From Photobacterium sp. TLY01 (GTDB lineage: Bacteria > Pseudomonadota > Gammaproteobacteria > Enterobacterales > Vibrionaceae): a DNA stretch of 64,000 nucleotides. A program made the translations under genes and the position numbers. This document shows positions 8,813 to 18,020 of this stretch, one piece after another. The DNA is taken from NCBI RefSeq assembly GCF_021432065.1, contig NZ_CP090365.1, positions 186,001 to 250,000 of the forward strand, read 5' to 3'. The notes below the pieces were generated by a model. That model saw only the letters and a list, made by a program, of their open reading frames with translations. It searched no databases and had not been told where the DNA came from. The number at the start of each line of letters is the position of its first letter. Position 1 is the stretch's first letter.

Positions 8813-10447
8813 CTAAGCCAGCTTAAAGCGGTTGATCATCTTCATCAGATCCGCCGACACATGCAGTAGTTCATCGCTCGCCTGCGCCATCTGGTTTGAC
8901 TCCGTCGATACCGACAGGGACATATCCTTCAGGCTGACCACATTGCAGTTAATGTCGTTCAGGGTCAGGGTTTGTTGCTCGGTTGCGGTGGCGACATGCT
9001 GGTTCATCGCCTGGATCGTCTGCACTTCAGCGTTAATATTATTGAGTGCGACGCCAGCTTCTGCTGATATCTTCGAAGCATTTGTGGCTTTTTCTGTCCC
9101 TGTTGCCATCACTTTCACCGCATTTTCTGCGCCGTGCTGAAGTTGCTCGACGATTTTCTGGATTTCCAGCGTCGATTCCTGCGTGCGCTGCGACAGGGTT
9201 CGGACTTCATCGGCAACGACGGCAAAGCCGCGTCCCGCTTCCCCGGCACGGGCGGCTTCAATCGCGGCGTTCAGGGCCAGCAGGTTGGTCTGCTCGGCAA
9301 TCCCGCGGATCACTTCCAGTACGGTATCCACGTTACGGCTGTCGGTCGCCAATTGTTCGACCACCTGACTGGCCTGCGCAATGTTGTCGGCCAGCTGATT
9401 CGCTTCTTCGACATTTCGGTCCACAATCTGCTTTCCGCTTTTGGTTCCTTTGGCCGCCGACAAACTGGCGTCGTTGGCTTCGACCGTGCGGCGGCTGACC
9501 TCTTCTACCGTCGCCAGCATCTCGTTCATGGCGGTTGCCAGTTGCTCAACATCATTTTGCTGCTGGTTCAGGTTATGGTCGACGGTATGGATCGACGATG
9601 AAACCTGATTCGCCGCAGTCGCCACCTGAGTGCCGGATGTATTGATCTGCTGCAAAATCGACTGGATTGAGGCGACAAACTGGTTGAAATACTTCGATAA
9701 GGTGGCCAGTTCATCCCGGCCAGATTCATCCAGCCTCTGTGTCAGATCGCCTTCACCCCGGGACAGTGCTTTCATCGCATCCACGGTTTGTTTTAATGGC
9801 GCAGTAATCGAGCGGATCATCAGTGCAATCAGGACAGACAGTACCACCAGCATGATACCAACATTGGTCAGGGCGATCATTTCCGCTTTCCGGACATCCG
9901 TCTGCAGCGCCTGCATATTCATGCCACTGCCGATTAGCCATTGCCACGGGCCAAATTCCAGCACATAACTGGTTTTCGGCTCAGAGGCATTGGTACTCTG
10001 GCCACTGTGCCAGGCATAATCGACAAAGCCCCCGCCGTTTCTGGCTTCGACATATAACTGGCGCACAAACCGGAAGCCTTCCGCATCTTGCAGATCCATC
10101 GTATTGGTGCCAACCAGAGACGCCACACCCGCCAGTTGGATTCCGTTGCGATCGTTGACAAAGATATAGTTGCCCTGATCAAAGCGCATCGCGGCAATGG
10201 CCGCAATGGCGTCAGACTTGGCCTGAGATTCGCTCAGAGTGCCGGACTGACTGAGCCCGTGGTAGTATGCAATCACGCTGACGGCACTCTCGACCAGATT
10301 CACCACTCCCCGTTCATAATTGTCTCGCATAAACTCACGCGATTTACTGGCATTGACAAAGGTATTCACCACTAATCCTGCGGCAAACAACACCAGCAGC
10401 ATCCATATTCGTGCAGCAATACTGAAACCAGAAAACCAGGTTTTCAT
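8813..10447 (-). CDS. Methyl-accepting chemotaxis protein with periplasmic Cache domain
   Basis: The 544-residue chemoreceptor has TM1 (about residues 10-30), a periplasmic single Cache (sCache_2) domain ([30 protein letters not shown]), TM2 (about 185-210), a HAMP segment, and a cytoplasmic signalling hairpin with the conserved tip [19 protein letters not shown]. No CheR/CheB-tethering pentapeptide is visible at the C-terminus (INRFKLA). The ATG at 10447 is preferred because AAGGAG lies 8 nt upstream. It follows a small gene by 20 bp and is probably co-transcribed with it. sCache_2 receptors usually bind small organic acids; the ligand here is unknown. Confidence 0.92.
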   Translation of the reverse strand: MKTWFSGFSIAARIWMLLVLFAAGLVVNTFVNASKSREFMRDNYERGVVNLVESAVSVIAYYHGLSQSGTLSESQAKSDAIAAIAAMRFDQGNYIFVNDRNGIQLAGVASLVGTNTMDLQDAEGFRFVRQLYVEARNGGGFVDYAWHSGQSTNASEPKTSYVLEFGPWQWLIGSGMNMQALQTDVRKAEMIALTNVGIMLVVLSVLIALMIRSITAPLKQTVDAMKALSRGEGDLTQRLDESGRDELATLSKYFNQFVASIQSILQQINTSGTQVATAANQVSSSIHTVDHNLNQQQNDVEQLATAMNEMLATVEEVSRRTVEANDASLSAAKGTKSGKQIVDRNVEEANQLADNIAQASQVVEQLATDSRNVDTVLEVIRGIAEQTNLLALNAAIEAARAGEAGRGFAVVADEVRTLSQRTQESTLEIQKIVEQLQHGAENAVKVMATGTEKATNASKISAEAGVALNNINAEVQTIQAMNQHVATATEQQTLTLNDINCNVVSLKDMSLSVSTESNQMAQASDELLHVSADLMKMINRFKLA

Positions 10448-10467
10448 TCTGTCCTCTCCTTGTCCTG

Positions 10468-10722
10468 TCATGACTGACTGTCATCTGGGGTACTCAATTC
10501 CTGCTGACCTTCCAGACAGAGATGCGCTAACGAATACAGTTCGCGTAATTTGGCCTGAGTCAGTTTCAAGTCTTCACTGTGATTTGCGGCAAAATGATCC
10601 ACAGCCTCTTCAAAGCTGGTCAGTAGAATGTGCGACTGCGTTTGCGCTTGATCAGCCGCTGTTTTTTCCGAGTGGTTCGTTGCTTGTTGCATGTCCCTGG
10701 CCTGCTGAAATACCTGATTCAT
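10468..10722 (-). CDS. Small hypothetical protein upstream of chemoreceptor
   Basis: An 84-residue soluble, helical, glutamine-rich protein ([13 protein letters not shown] start) with no recognisable domain. ATG at 10722 is chosen because AAGGAAATTCT precedes it. It ends 20 bp before the chemoreceptor start, so the two form one transcription unit. Polar helical composition could suit a receptor-associated or adaptor role, but nothing in the sequence proves this. Confidence 0.6.
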   Translation of the reverse strand: MNQVFQQARDMQQATNHSEKTAADQAQTQSHILLTSFEEAVDHFAANHSEDLKLTQAKLRELYSLAHLCLEGQQELSTPDDSQS

Positions 10723-10985
10723 AGAATTTCCTTGTGATGATAAGGTTCGAAGCAATCAGTACCCTTTCCACCTGCGTATGACGTGACCGGCTCCAATCCG
10801 CTGTTCTGCTCATCTCTTTGTATGAATAGATGAGCATAAATGGATTGGATAAAATCACTGTTCTAAACTTTGATAGTGTTCAAAATTCACACAAAAGGTC
10901 TCTGTTGGCAGGTAATTAAGCTGGTAATTCCCGGAATGATGAATATTGACCAGTGTCAATTTCCCGACAATGTAAGTCTTTGAAT

Positions 10986-11021
10986 AAAAAAGCCAGCCAT
11001 GAGGATTCCCCCTGGCTGGCT
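10986..11021 (-). terminator. Intrinsic terminator of the nirBD operon
   Basis: On the minus strand the arms AGCCAGCC and GGCTGGCT form an 8-bp stem followed by TTTTT, about 80 bp downstream of the nirD stop. Confidence 0.85.
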
Positions 11022-11024
11022 CGT

Positions 11025-11057
11025 GCCGCGTCACACCATGATGCGCGGCTTTTTTTA
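11025..11057 (+). terminator. Plus-strand terminator-like hairpin
   Basis: GCCGCG/CGCGGC arms are followed by T7 on the plus strand. No plus-strand gene lies upstream, so it may block antisense transcription into nirBD or be a chance structure. Confidence 0.5.
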
Positions 11058-11100
11058 TTTTTTGAGTGCGATACAGTGTGTCGTTTTTAACCGGGTACTG

Positions 11101-11433
11101 TTATGCGGTTGTGTTGACCCACACCTCCCCTTTCTCTACCTTCACTGGCCAGACAGGCACACTGACGTCGGGCTGTTCCAGACACTGGCCGGTTTGCAGG
11201 CTGAAATGCTGTTTATACAGGGGGGAGGCCACGCACACTTCCCCTTTGATATCCCCTACTATGCCTCTGGCTATTACAAACGCCTTGCCGATGGGATCCC
11301 AGTTATCCAGCGCAAAGACCGCTGGCTCTTGGGTTGGCAGATAAAAAAGGGCCAGTTGTCGTCCTTTTACCAATGCGCCCATGCCTGAATTGGCGATCAG
11401 GGCATCCAGATCGCAGACTCTGTTCCAGCTCAT
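11101..11433 (-). CDS. nirD: Assimilatory nitrite reductase small subunit NirD
   Basis: The 110-residue protein has the Rieske-like NirD fold without the iron-sulfur ligands (VFALDNWDPIGKAFVIARGIVGD; SPLYKQHFSLQTGQCL), the normal state for NirD. It partners NirB in the cytoplasmic NADH-dependent reduction of nitrite to ammonium. Its ATG overlaps the nirB stop (ATGA at 11430-11433), indicating translational coupling. It is the last gene of the operon. Confidence 0.95.
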   Translation of the reverse strand: MSWNRVCDLDALIANSGMGALVKGRQLALFYLPTQEPAVFALDNWDPIGKAFVIARGIVGDIKGEVCVASPLYKQHFSLQTGQCLEQPDVSVPVWPVKVEKGEVWVNTTA

Positions 11434-13964
11434 GCGCCCTCCTGTTCTGTGTGCTGAATGAATTCGGCCTTCGGATCCACCATCCGGACCGGAATACGCT
11501 GACCGCGTTCACGCCGGTAATCCGGTGTTGCAGCGGCATCACCTTCATTGACAAAGCGGCGGAAGCGGGCCAGTTTTTCCGGCGTTGACAAGGTGGTTTT
11601 CCATTCGCACTGATAAGTGTCCACCACATGATTCATTTGCGCTTCCAGCTCGGCGTTGAGGCCCAGGCTGTCGTCGACCACCACACTGCGCAGGTAATCC
11701 AGACCACCTTCCAGATTTTGCAGCCACACCGAAGTGCGCTGCAGCTTATCGGCCGTGCGGACATAAAACATCAGCACTCTATCGATCATGGTGACCAGCT
11801 CATCGGTCGACAGATCTGACACCAGCAGATCCGCATGGCGCGGACGCATGCCACCGTTGCCGCACACATAAAGATTCCAGCCATTTTCTGTCGCAATCAC
11901 GCCGATATCTTTACTCTGAGCTTCAGCACATTCCCGGGTACAACCGGACACGGCAAACTTGAGTTTGTGCGGTGAGCGAAGCCCCTTGTAACGATTCTCC
12001 AGCATAATGGCCAGGCCCATGGAATCGTCCACACCATAGCGGCACCAGGTGGATCCCACGCAGGATTTGACGGTTCTCAATGACTTGCCGTAGGCATGGC
12101 CGGTTTCAAAACCAGCGTCAATCAGAGCCTGCCAGATATCCGGCAACTGCTCCAGTTGCGCACCGAACAGATCGACACGCTGGCCGCCGGTGATCTTGGT
12201 GTACAGGTCATATTTTTTCGCCACTTCCCCTAACACAATCAGTTTATCCGGGGTGATCTCGCCAGCCGGTATCCGGGGCACCACGGAATAACTGCCGTCT
12301 TTTTGCATGTTCGCCAGGAAGGCATCATTGGTGTCCTGTAACGGCTGATGTTTGGCATCCAGAACATGCTCATTCCACAGGGAAGCAAAAATCGAGGCGG
12401 CGGCGGGTTTGCAGACATCACAGCCCATTCCCTGACCATGGCGGGCGATCAGCTCATCGAAACTGCGGATTTGCTCGACCCGGGCCAGATGGAACAACTC
12501 CTGACGGGTATAAGCGAAGTGTTCACAGATGTGGTGATTGACTTCCATGCCCAGGGCGGCCAGTTCTTCATCGAGGACAGATTTCACCATGGTGCTGCAG
12601 CCGCCGCAGCCTGTGCCAGCCTTGGTACAGCTTTTTAATTCAGACAACTCGTGTGTGCCGGCCTGAACCGCGGCAGCGATATCGCCGCGTGTCACGTTAT
12701 GGCAGGAACAAATGATGGCACCGGCGTCTTTACTGCCCTGCAAAGAAGAACAATCAAACAGCAGCTCGGCCGGATGCGCAGGCAGCGGCATGCCATTGAG
12801 GTAGCATTGCAGCAAGGCATCATAGTCCTGATTATCACCAATCAGGATCGCCCCCAACAGTTTGTCACCGGTGTCATTCACCACCAGCTTCTTGTACACA
12901 CCGGCACGCATGTCCTGCAGCACCATCTCCTGACAACCTTCGCCCTGACCCAACGAATTACCGATGGCAGACACATCAACGCCCATCAGCTTCAGCTTGG
13001 TGCTCATGTCAGCCCCGCTGAACCGGCTGTCTCCGCCCAGAATCTGATCGGCTGTAATGCGCGCCATTCTGTAACCCGGTGCCACCAGCCCAAAGATTCG
13101 CTGCTGCCACAGAGCACATTCGCCGATGGCGTAGATATTCGGATCGCTGGTCTGGCAGGCATCGTTAATGACGATGCCGCCGCGCTCGCCAATCTCCAGG
13201 CCACACTGGCGCGCCAGCGTATCCTGTGGCCGGATACCGGCAGAAAAAACAATCACATCCACTTCCAGCGGCTCATGATCGCTGAAATTCATTCTGTGAT
13301 ATGCGGTTTCACCGTCGGTGATTGCCGTAGTGGCACGCTGGGTGTGAACCTGCACTCCTAACTCGGACACTTTGCTTTTCAGCAGCGCACTACCTGCATC
13401 ATCAATCTGCACCGGCATCAGGCGGGGCGCAAATTCCACCACATGGGTTTCCAGGCCCAGCAAGCGCAATGCGTTTGCCGCTTCCAGCCCCAGCAGACCA
13501 CCGCCCACCACGGCACCGGTTCTGGCGCCGGCACAGGCGGTTTTGATCGACGACAAATCATCTAACGTCCGGTAGACAAAGCAATTGTCCCGATCGCTGC
13601 CCTGCACAGGCGGCACAAACGGGAATGAACCGGTTGCCAGCACCAGCTTGTCATAGGCCAGCTGGGTATCACTGGCCAGGGTTACCCTTTGCTTGTCGCG
13701 GTCAATGGCCACAACCTGCTCACCGAGCAATAACTCAATGCCATTGTCCTGATACCACTGCTCACTGCTGAGCAGCAGATCCTGATGTTCACTACCGGAA
13801 AACAGCGATGACAGATGCACCCTGTCATACGCGACAAAACGCTCTTCCCCCAGCACGATGATCTGATAATGCTGATGGGCGTTCTTCGCCACCAGCTGTT
13901 CAATCAGGTGATGGCCGACCATGCCGTTGCCCACCACCAGTAATTTTTCTCTTTGCATCAACAT
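11430..13964 (-). CDS. nirB: NADH-dependent nitrite reductase large subunit NirB
   Basis: This protein of about 844 residues has the full NirB layout. An FAD/NAD oxidoreductase half comes first (VVGNGMVGH near the start; VVGGGLLGLEAANALRLLG). Then comes a BFD-like [2Fe-2S] domain (CSCHNVTRGD, CTKAGTGCGGC), then a siroheme/[4Fe-4S] reductase half with cysteines in KSCVGSTWCRYG and SGCTRECAEAQSKD. It catalyses six-electron reduction of nitrite to ammonium. The start at 13964 is chosen over 13979 because AGGAG lies just upstream. It is the fourth gene of nrtABD-nirBD, 42 bp after nrtD. Siroheme for it depends on the CobA-type enzyme encoded at 18021-18872. Confidence 0.96.
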   Translation of the reverse strand: MLMQREKLLVVGNGMVGHHLIEQLVAKNAHQHYQIIVLGEERFVAYDRVHLSSLFSGSEHQDLLLSSEQWYQDNGIELLLGEQVVAIDRDKQRVTLASDTQLAYDKLVLATGSFPFVPPVQGSDRDNCFVYRTLDDLSSIKTACAGARTGAVVGGGLLGLEAANALRLLGLETHVVEFAPRLMPVQIDDAGSALLKSKVSELGVQVHTQRATTAITDGETAYHRMNFSDHEPLEVDVIVFSAGIRPQDTLARQCGLEIGERGGIVINDACQTSDPNIYAIGECALWQQRIFGLVAPGYRMARITADQILGGDSRFSGADMSTKLKLMGVDVSAIGNSLGQGEGCQEMVLQDMRAGVYKKLVVNDTGDKLLGAILIGDNQDYDALLQCYLNGMPLPAHPAELLFDCSSLQGSKDAGAIICSCHNVTRGDIAAAVQAGTHELSELKSCTKAGTGCGGCSTMVKSVLDEELAALGMEVNHHICEHFAYTRQELFHLARVEQIRSFDELIARHGQGMGCDVCKPAAASIFASLWNEHVLDAKHQPLQDTNDAFLANMQKDGSYSVVPRIPAGEITPDKLIVLGEVAKKYDLYTKITGGQRVDLFGAQLEQLPDIWQALIDAGFETGHAYGKSLRTVKSCVGSTWCRYGVDDSMGLAIMLENRYKGLRSPHKLKFAVSGCTRECAEAQSKDIGVIATENGWNLYVCGNGGMRPRHADLLVSDLSTDELVTMIDRVLMFYVRTADKLQRTSVWLQNLEGGLDYLRSVVVDDSLGLNAELEAQMNHVVDTYQCEWKTTLSTPEKLARFRRFVNEGDAAATPDYRRERGQRIPVRMVDPKAEFIQHTEQEGA

Positions 13965-14005
13965 AATACTCTCCTGCACATTCGCGATGTCACTGCTGCG
14001 CCCGA

Positions 14006-14830
14006 TCAGGCCACTTTCTGGGTGCTTTTCTTGTCCGGGATCGGCGCCACTTTGCGTTGCTTCTCGTAAAGGAAACGCAGCACGCTCTGTCGCAGGCGCT
14101 GGTATACCGGATCATCGGCCAGCGCAACCCTGTCTCTTGGCCGCGGCAAATTGATATCCAGCACTTCGCCGATCGTCGCCGCCGGGCCATTGCTCATCAT
14201 CACGATGCGGTCTGACAGCAGCACCGCCTCATCGACGTCATGGGTGATCATGATGACGGTGTTATTGAGCTCGGCCTGAATCGCCATCAAAGCATCCTGC
14301 AGATGTGCACGGGTCAGCGCATCCAGCGCGCCGAAAGGCTCATCCATCAGCAGTACTTTTGGCTGCATGGCCAGCGCCCGGGCAATCCCGACCCGTTGTT
14401 TCATCCCGCCGGAAATCTCATCCGGCCGTTTATCATGGGCGTGATCCATCTGCACCAGTCTCAGGTAGTGCATCACCTCATCGCGGATAGCCGCCGAGGC
14501 TTTACCTTTGCAGACTTGCTTCACCGCCAGTTCGACGTTCTGGTACACCGTCAGCCAGGGAAGCAGGGCATGGTTCTGGAACACCACGGCCCGCTCGGGT
14601 CCCGGCCCGTCAATTTCACGGCCTTCCAGGATCACCCCGCCGTCTGTTGCATCCAGCAAGCCCGCAACCAGATTGAGCACAGTCGATTTGCCGCACCCTG
14701 AGTGACCAATCAGAGAAATAAACTCCCCTTTATTGATGGTGAAGTTGACGTCTTTCAGCGCCACAAACTCGCCATTTGGCGTCGGAAAACGCATTCCCAG
14801 ATAACTGAGCAATAAATATTCGCGTGACAT
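14006..14830 (-). CDS. nrtD: Nitrate ABC transporter ATP-binding protein
   Basis: The 274-residue ATPase has Walker A GHSGCGKST (about residues 42-50), signature ISGGMKQRVGIARALA, Walker B VLLMDEPFGALD and switch His in ITHDVDEAV. It belongs to the nitrate/sulfonate/taurine importer class and matches NrtD/NasD by context: it follows the permease and precedes nirB. A GGAGAGAACC ribosome site precedes the ATG. No NrtC-like second ATPase with a fused binding domain is present, so it likely acts as a homodimer. Confidence 0.94.
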   Translation of the reverse strand: MSREYLLLSYLGMRFPTPNGEFVALKDVNFTINKGEFISLIGHSGCGKSTVLNLVAGLLDATDGGVILEGREIDGPGPERAVVFQNHALLPWLTVYQNVELAVKQVCKGKASAAIRDEVMHYLRLVQMDHAHDKRPDEISGGMKQRVGIARALAMQPKVLLMDEPFGALDALTRAHLQDALMAIQAELNNTVIMITHDVDEAVLLSDRIVMMSNGPAATIGEVLDINLPRPRDRVALADDPVYQRLRQSVLRFLYEKQRKVAPIPDKKSTQKVA

Positions 14831-14855
14831 GGTTCTCTCCTTGTCTTCAGCTGAC

Positions 14856-15827
14856 TCAGCGCAGGCTCAGCTGTTTATTCCATGAAAAATGTCGTTGCAG
14901 GCTGAGCATGCCGCGATCGAGCAGCAAACCAATCAAACCGATGGTCACAACAGCCACCATGATTCTGCCCAGGGATGCTGAGCTGCCGTTTTGAAACTCA
15001 TCCCAGACGAACTTGCCCAGCCCCGGGTTTTGCGCCAGCATTTCTGCGGCGATCAGCACCATCCATGCCACACCGAGCGACAAGCGCAGGCCGGTGAAGA
15101 TCATGGGCACGGCAGAGGGCAGCACTATGGTTCTGACATGCTGCCAGCGTGACAGCTTGAGCACCCGGCTGACGTTGAGCAGATCGTGATCGACTGCTGT
15201 CACGCCGACTGCCGTATTGATCAAGGTTGGCCACAGGCTGCACATCGCCACGGTAAACAGCGAGTTGAGAAACGATTTCGACACCAGCGGGTCATCGCTG
15301 ACATAGAGCGCACTCACCACCATAGTGACGATGGGCAGCCAGGCCAGCGGCGACACGGGTTTTAACAGCTGAATCACAGGGTTAAAGGCCGCGTACAGGC
15401 TCTTGTTCAGTCCCAGCACGATCCCGGCAGGTATGGCTAAAGCAGAAGCCAGCAGGAAACCGGCGGCTACGGTCAGCAAACTGGTACCAATCTGATCAAA
15501 AAACGTCGGTTTGCCTGTGTAATCCCGGGTTTTCACCTCTGCCTGCGGATTTTGCGCCAGTATGGCGGTATTGCGCTGTTCCTGACGTTCGTAGAACGCG
15601 GCTTCGCGGCTGCGTTCACGCTGATGTTCGTCCACCAGACCGGTGAATTGCTGCCAGGTCTGCGCCGGGCCGGGTAAGGTGCCCAGCGAGGTATTGACCT
15701 GACTGGCCGCCAGATGCCAGATCACCAGAAAAACCAGCAATCCCAGCGCAGGCAAAGCCAGTGCGCGGCTGAAGTGAATCACGTGGGCCGGTTTGGGGAT
15801 CGCCGGTAATGTGAGAATCGATGCCAT
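14856..15827 (-). CDS. nrtB: Nitrate ABC transporter permease
   Basis: The 323-residue permease has an N-terminal TM, a charged periplasmic insert (about residues 60-110, EHQRERSREAAFYERQEQR) and a BPD_transp_1 core. The EAA-type loop reads RVLKLSRWQHVRTIVLPSAVP. The long charged insert before the core is typical of proteobacterial NrtB/NasE. AGGAGTACCGCTC precedes the ATG. It sits 12 bp after nrtA, in the order expected for a nitrate importer. Confidence 0.93.
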   Translation of the reverse strand: MASILTLPAIPKPAHVIHFSRALALPALGLLVFLVIWHLAASQVNTSLGTLPGPAQTWQQFTGLVDEHQRERSREAAFYERQEQRNTAILAQNPQAEVKTRDYTGKPTFFDQIGTSLLTVAAGFLLASALAIPAGIVLGLNKSLYAAFNPVIQLLKPVSPLAWLPIVTMVVSALYVSDDPLVSKSFLNSLFTVAMCSLWPTLINTAVGVTAVDHDLLNVSRVLKLSRWQHVRTIVLPSAVPMIFTGLRLSLGVAWMVLIAAEMLAQNPGLGKFVWDEFQNGSSASLGRIMVAVVTIGLIGLLLDRGMLSLQRHFSWNKQLSLR

Positions 15828-15839
15828 GAGCGGTACTCC

Positions 15840-17204
15840 TTACAATGTGTCGTCGCCTTTCAGACCAATCGCAAACTTGTTGAGGTAAGCGTTGGGCTGC
15901 TGGCCATCAAAAGTGATCTGATCGATAAATCCTTGCTGGGGCGGACGAAAACCGTCTTCCCGGTCAAAGTCAGGAAAATCAGCCGCAGTCAGCTTGCCTT
16001 CTTCGATTAAGGCTTCAGCGGCCTGACGGTAGATATCCGGCCGGTAGACTTGTCTGGCGATCGACATATACCAGTCATCGGATTTCGCTTCCGGGATCTG
16101 CCCCCAGCGGCGCATCTGGGTCAGGGTCCAAACGGCATCGCTGTAATACGGATAAGTGGCGTGGTAGCGGAAGAACACATTGAAATCCGGCGCCGGGCGG
16201 ATATCGCCTTTCTCATATTCAAAGGTGCCCGTCATGCTGTTGGCGATCACTTTGGCATCCGCCCCCACATACTGGCTGCGGGCGAGTAAAGCCACCGCTT
16301 GCTGCCGGTTGGCATTGTTTTTTTCGTCCAGCCAGTGCGCGGCGCGGATCAGGGCTTTCACCACTCGGATATGAGTATTGGGATAGGCATCGGCCCAGGC
16401 TTTGCTGACCCCGAACACTTTCTCCGGGTTGTTCCGCCAGATGTCGTAATCGGTAATCACCGGCACGCCGATGCCTTTGGAGACGGCCTGCTGATTCCAG
16501 GGTTCACCGACGCTGTAGCCCTGAATGGTCGCGGCCTCCAGCGTCGCAGGCATTTGTGGCGGCGGGGTGACACTCAAGAGCACATCCGCCTGACGCTGGC
16601 CGCTGTTATCACCATGGGCCGGTGCGTAATACCCCGGATGGATTCCCCCGGCGGCTAACCAGTAACGCAGCTCATAGTTATGTGTTGAGACAGGAAACAC
16701 CATGCCCATGTTGAACGACTTGCCTTGCGCCTGATACGAGGCAATCACAGGTTTGAGCGCACTGGCACTGATGGGGTGCCGGGGTTTGCCGCTGTCCGTT
16801 TTCGCGATGTTCGGCTTGATGGCATCCCAGACATTGTTGGCCACCGTGATGGCATTGCCGTTGAGATCCATGCTGAACGCCGTGATCACTTCGGCTTTAG
16901 TACCTATGCCTATGGTGGCGCCAATCGGCTGCCCGGCCAGCATGTGGGCACCATCCAGCTCGCCGTCAATCACCCGGTCCAGCAGCACTTTCCAGTTGGC
17001 CTGCGCTTCGAGTGACACGTACAAGCCTTCGTCTTCGAAAAAGAAGTTTTCATACGCCACGGCCAGCGGGGCCATATCAGTCAGCTTGATAAAGCCGAAC
17101 TTCAGCTCATCTTTTTCCGGCGGGCCGACCTGGGCCTGTGCCTGCAGTGATATCAGACTGGCACTGGCGATGCCGGCTATCATCCATCGATTGATCGATT
17201 CCAT
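15840..17204 (-). CDS. nrtA: Nitrate-binding periplasmic protein NrtA
   Basis: The protein, about 454 residues, has a signal peptide ([24 protein letters not shown]) and the NrtA/CmpA-type binding fold ([56 protein letters not shown]). It delivers nitrate, and possibly nitrite, to NrtB/NrtD. The frame extends upstream to 17297, but that part crosses the leader terminator at 17247-17281. The ATG at 17204 gives a proper signal peptide and is preferred. The leader terminator implies attenuation control by NasT. Confidence 0.94.
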   Translation of the reverse strand: MESINRWMIAGIASASLISLQAQAQVGPPEKDELKFGFIKLTDMAPLAVAYENFFFEDEGLYVSLEAQANWKVLLDRVIDGELDGAHMLAGQPIGATIGIGTKAEVITAFSMDLNGNAITVANNVWDAIKPNIAKTDSGKPRHPISASALKPVIASYQAQGKSFNMGMVFPVSTHNYELRYWLAAGGIHPGYYAPAHGDNSGQRQADVLLSVTPPPQMPATLEAATIQGYSVGEPWNQQAVSKGIGVPVITDYDIWRNNPEKVFGVSKAWADAYPNTHIRVVKALIRAAHWLDEKNNANRQQAVALLARSQYVGADAKVIANSMTGTFEYEKGDIRPAPDFNVFFRYHATYPYYSDAVWTLTQMRRWGQIPEAKSDDWYMSIARQVYRPDIYRQAAEALIEEGKLTAADFPDFDREDGFRPPQQGFIDQITFDGQQPNAYLNKFAIGLKGDDTL

Positions 17205-17246
17205 ATCCAAACCTCTTCCATAGATAAAAAACAAAACGTTAAAAAC

Positions 17247-17281
17247 AAAAAACGCCGCCCTCCCCGAAAGGAGCAGCGACG
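17247..17281 (-). promoter_or_regulatory. Leader terminator of nrtABD-nirBD (NasT target candidate)
   Basis: Between nasT and nrtA the minus strand forms a GC-rich hairpin (arms CGTCGCT-CTCC and GGAG-GGCGGCG) followed at once by TTTTTTGTTTTT, 43 bp before the nrtA ATG. An intrinsic terminator placed before a nitrate operon and just after a nasT-type gene is the classic arrangement for nitrate-responsive antitermination. The dual-hairpin ANTAR recognition motif could not be resolved by eye. Confidence 0.8.
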
Positions 17282-17327
17282 TTGCTGTATTGATCAATTT
17301 TTCAGTGGCGTGTGACGTGGCGCCGAA

Positions 17328-17942
17328 TCACATACGGTTCAGGCTCAGCAGCAGGTTTTTCGCTATCTGGCCTAAACTCTGGCTGTTGTGCATCGCGGCC
17401 TCACGAAGCAGGCGATAAGCCTGAGCCTCATCCAGCCCCTGATGCTTCATCAGCAGTCCTTTGGCCTGCTCGACCAGCCGCCTGTCTTCAAGGCGGCGAT
17501 TCAGCGTCGCCAGCGCACTTTCCATCTGACTTTGGCTGTCCCTGACCTGGCATGCCCTTGCTACCCAGACACTCAGCGCCGTTGCTGAGTCTGCCGGTAA
17601 AAGCACATAGCCGTTTGGTGCGGGGAGCCTGTCAATATCCTGATGCTCAAGCTGTCGGAGCAGGACCACCAGCGGCCACCGTTGGCTGTCTGCATGGTCT
17701 GCCAGCATCCTCAGCTCAGCATCCGCTCTGGCCCAGCTGATCACCAGCACATTGTCCTGTGTCTCTGTGGTCAGTGCCGCAAGCTGGCTGAAGCCACAGC
17801 CGATCACGTTGTCATAGCTGACCGCCAGCTCGCCGGTCAGCTTTGCCTGTTCCCGGGTGCAGTCGCTGCAAACCAGTATCTGACGGGTGTCTTGATGGTT
17901 GGCGGCGACTTGCTTTCGATCTGACTTTTCTGGCTTTGCCAT
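17328..17942 (-). CDS. nasT: ANTAR-domain antiterminator NasT
   Basis: The 204-residue protein has an N-terminal degenerate receiver-like domain (ILVCSDCTREQ; VLVISWARAD) and a C-terminal ANTAR RNA-binding domain (about residues 145-200; RRLVEQAKGLLMKHQGLDEAQAY, AMHNSQSLGQIAKNLL). NasT proteins bind leader RNA and prevent termination ahead of nitrate genes. No NasS (NrtA-like sensor) gene is adjacent, so the nitrate-sensing partner is unclear. ATG at 17942 is preferred over an upstream GTG at 17963. A sigma-54-like promoter lies 52 bp upstream. Confidence 0.88.
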   Translation of the reverse strand: MAKPEKSDRKQVAANHQDTRQILVCSDCTREQAKLTGELAVSYDNVIGCGFSQLAALTTETQDNVLVISWARADAELRMLADHADSQRWPLVVLLRQLEHQDIDRLPAPNGYVLLPADSATALSVWVARACQVRDSQSQMESALATLNRRLEDRRLVEQAKGLLMKHQGLDEAQAYRLLREAAMHNSQSLGQIAKNLLLSLNRM

Positions 17943-17993
17943 TGGTCTGTCTTCCCTGTACACAATGGTTCAACACGCATTCATCCATAAAGA

Positions 17994-18009
17994 AGCAAGC
18001 CATCAGCCA
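17994..18009 (-). promoter_or_regulatory. Sigma-54-like promoter upstream of nasT
   Basis: Minus-strand TGGCTGATGGCTTGCT has the -24 GG and -12 GC exactly 10 nt apart and matches the consensus at TGGC and TTGCT. It sits between cobA and nasT, so nasT-nrtABD-nirBD may start here under nitrogen control. Confidence 0.5.
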
Positions 18010-18020
18010 CTTAGTCAAAA

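Larger units (their letters stand above)
10723..11100. other. Intergenic region between nirD and the chemoreceptor operon
   Basis: No gene is seen. The segment holds the nirBD terminator (10986-11021), a plus-strand hairpin with T-run (11025-11057), and the symmetric element TTGACCAGTGTCAA (10946-10959). That element has the 5-4-5 geometry of Crp/FNR sites but differs from the FNR consensus at one base in each arm. It lies about 230 bp upstream of the small gene at 10722. Confidence 0.5.

Noticed and set aside
9046..9498. 150-residue plus-strand frame inside the chemoreceptor gene
   Set aside because: It is antisense to conserved signalling codons and is Arg/Pro-biased as shadow frames are.
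12651..13361. 236-residue plus-strand frame inside nirB
   Set aside because: Antisense shadow of a highly conserved enzyme; its His/Gln-rich composition arises from the complementary codons.
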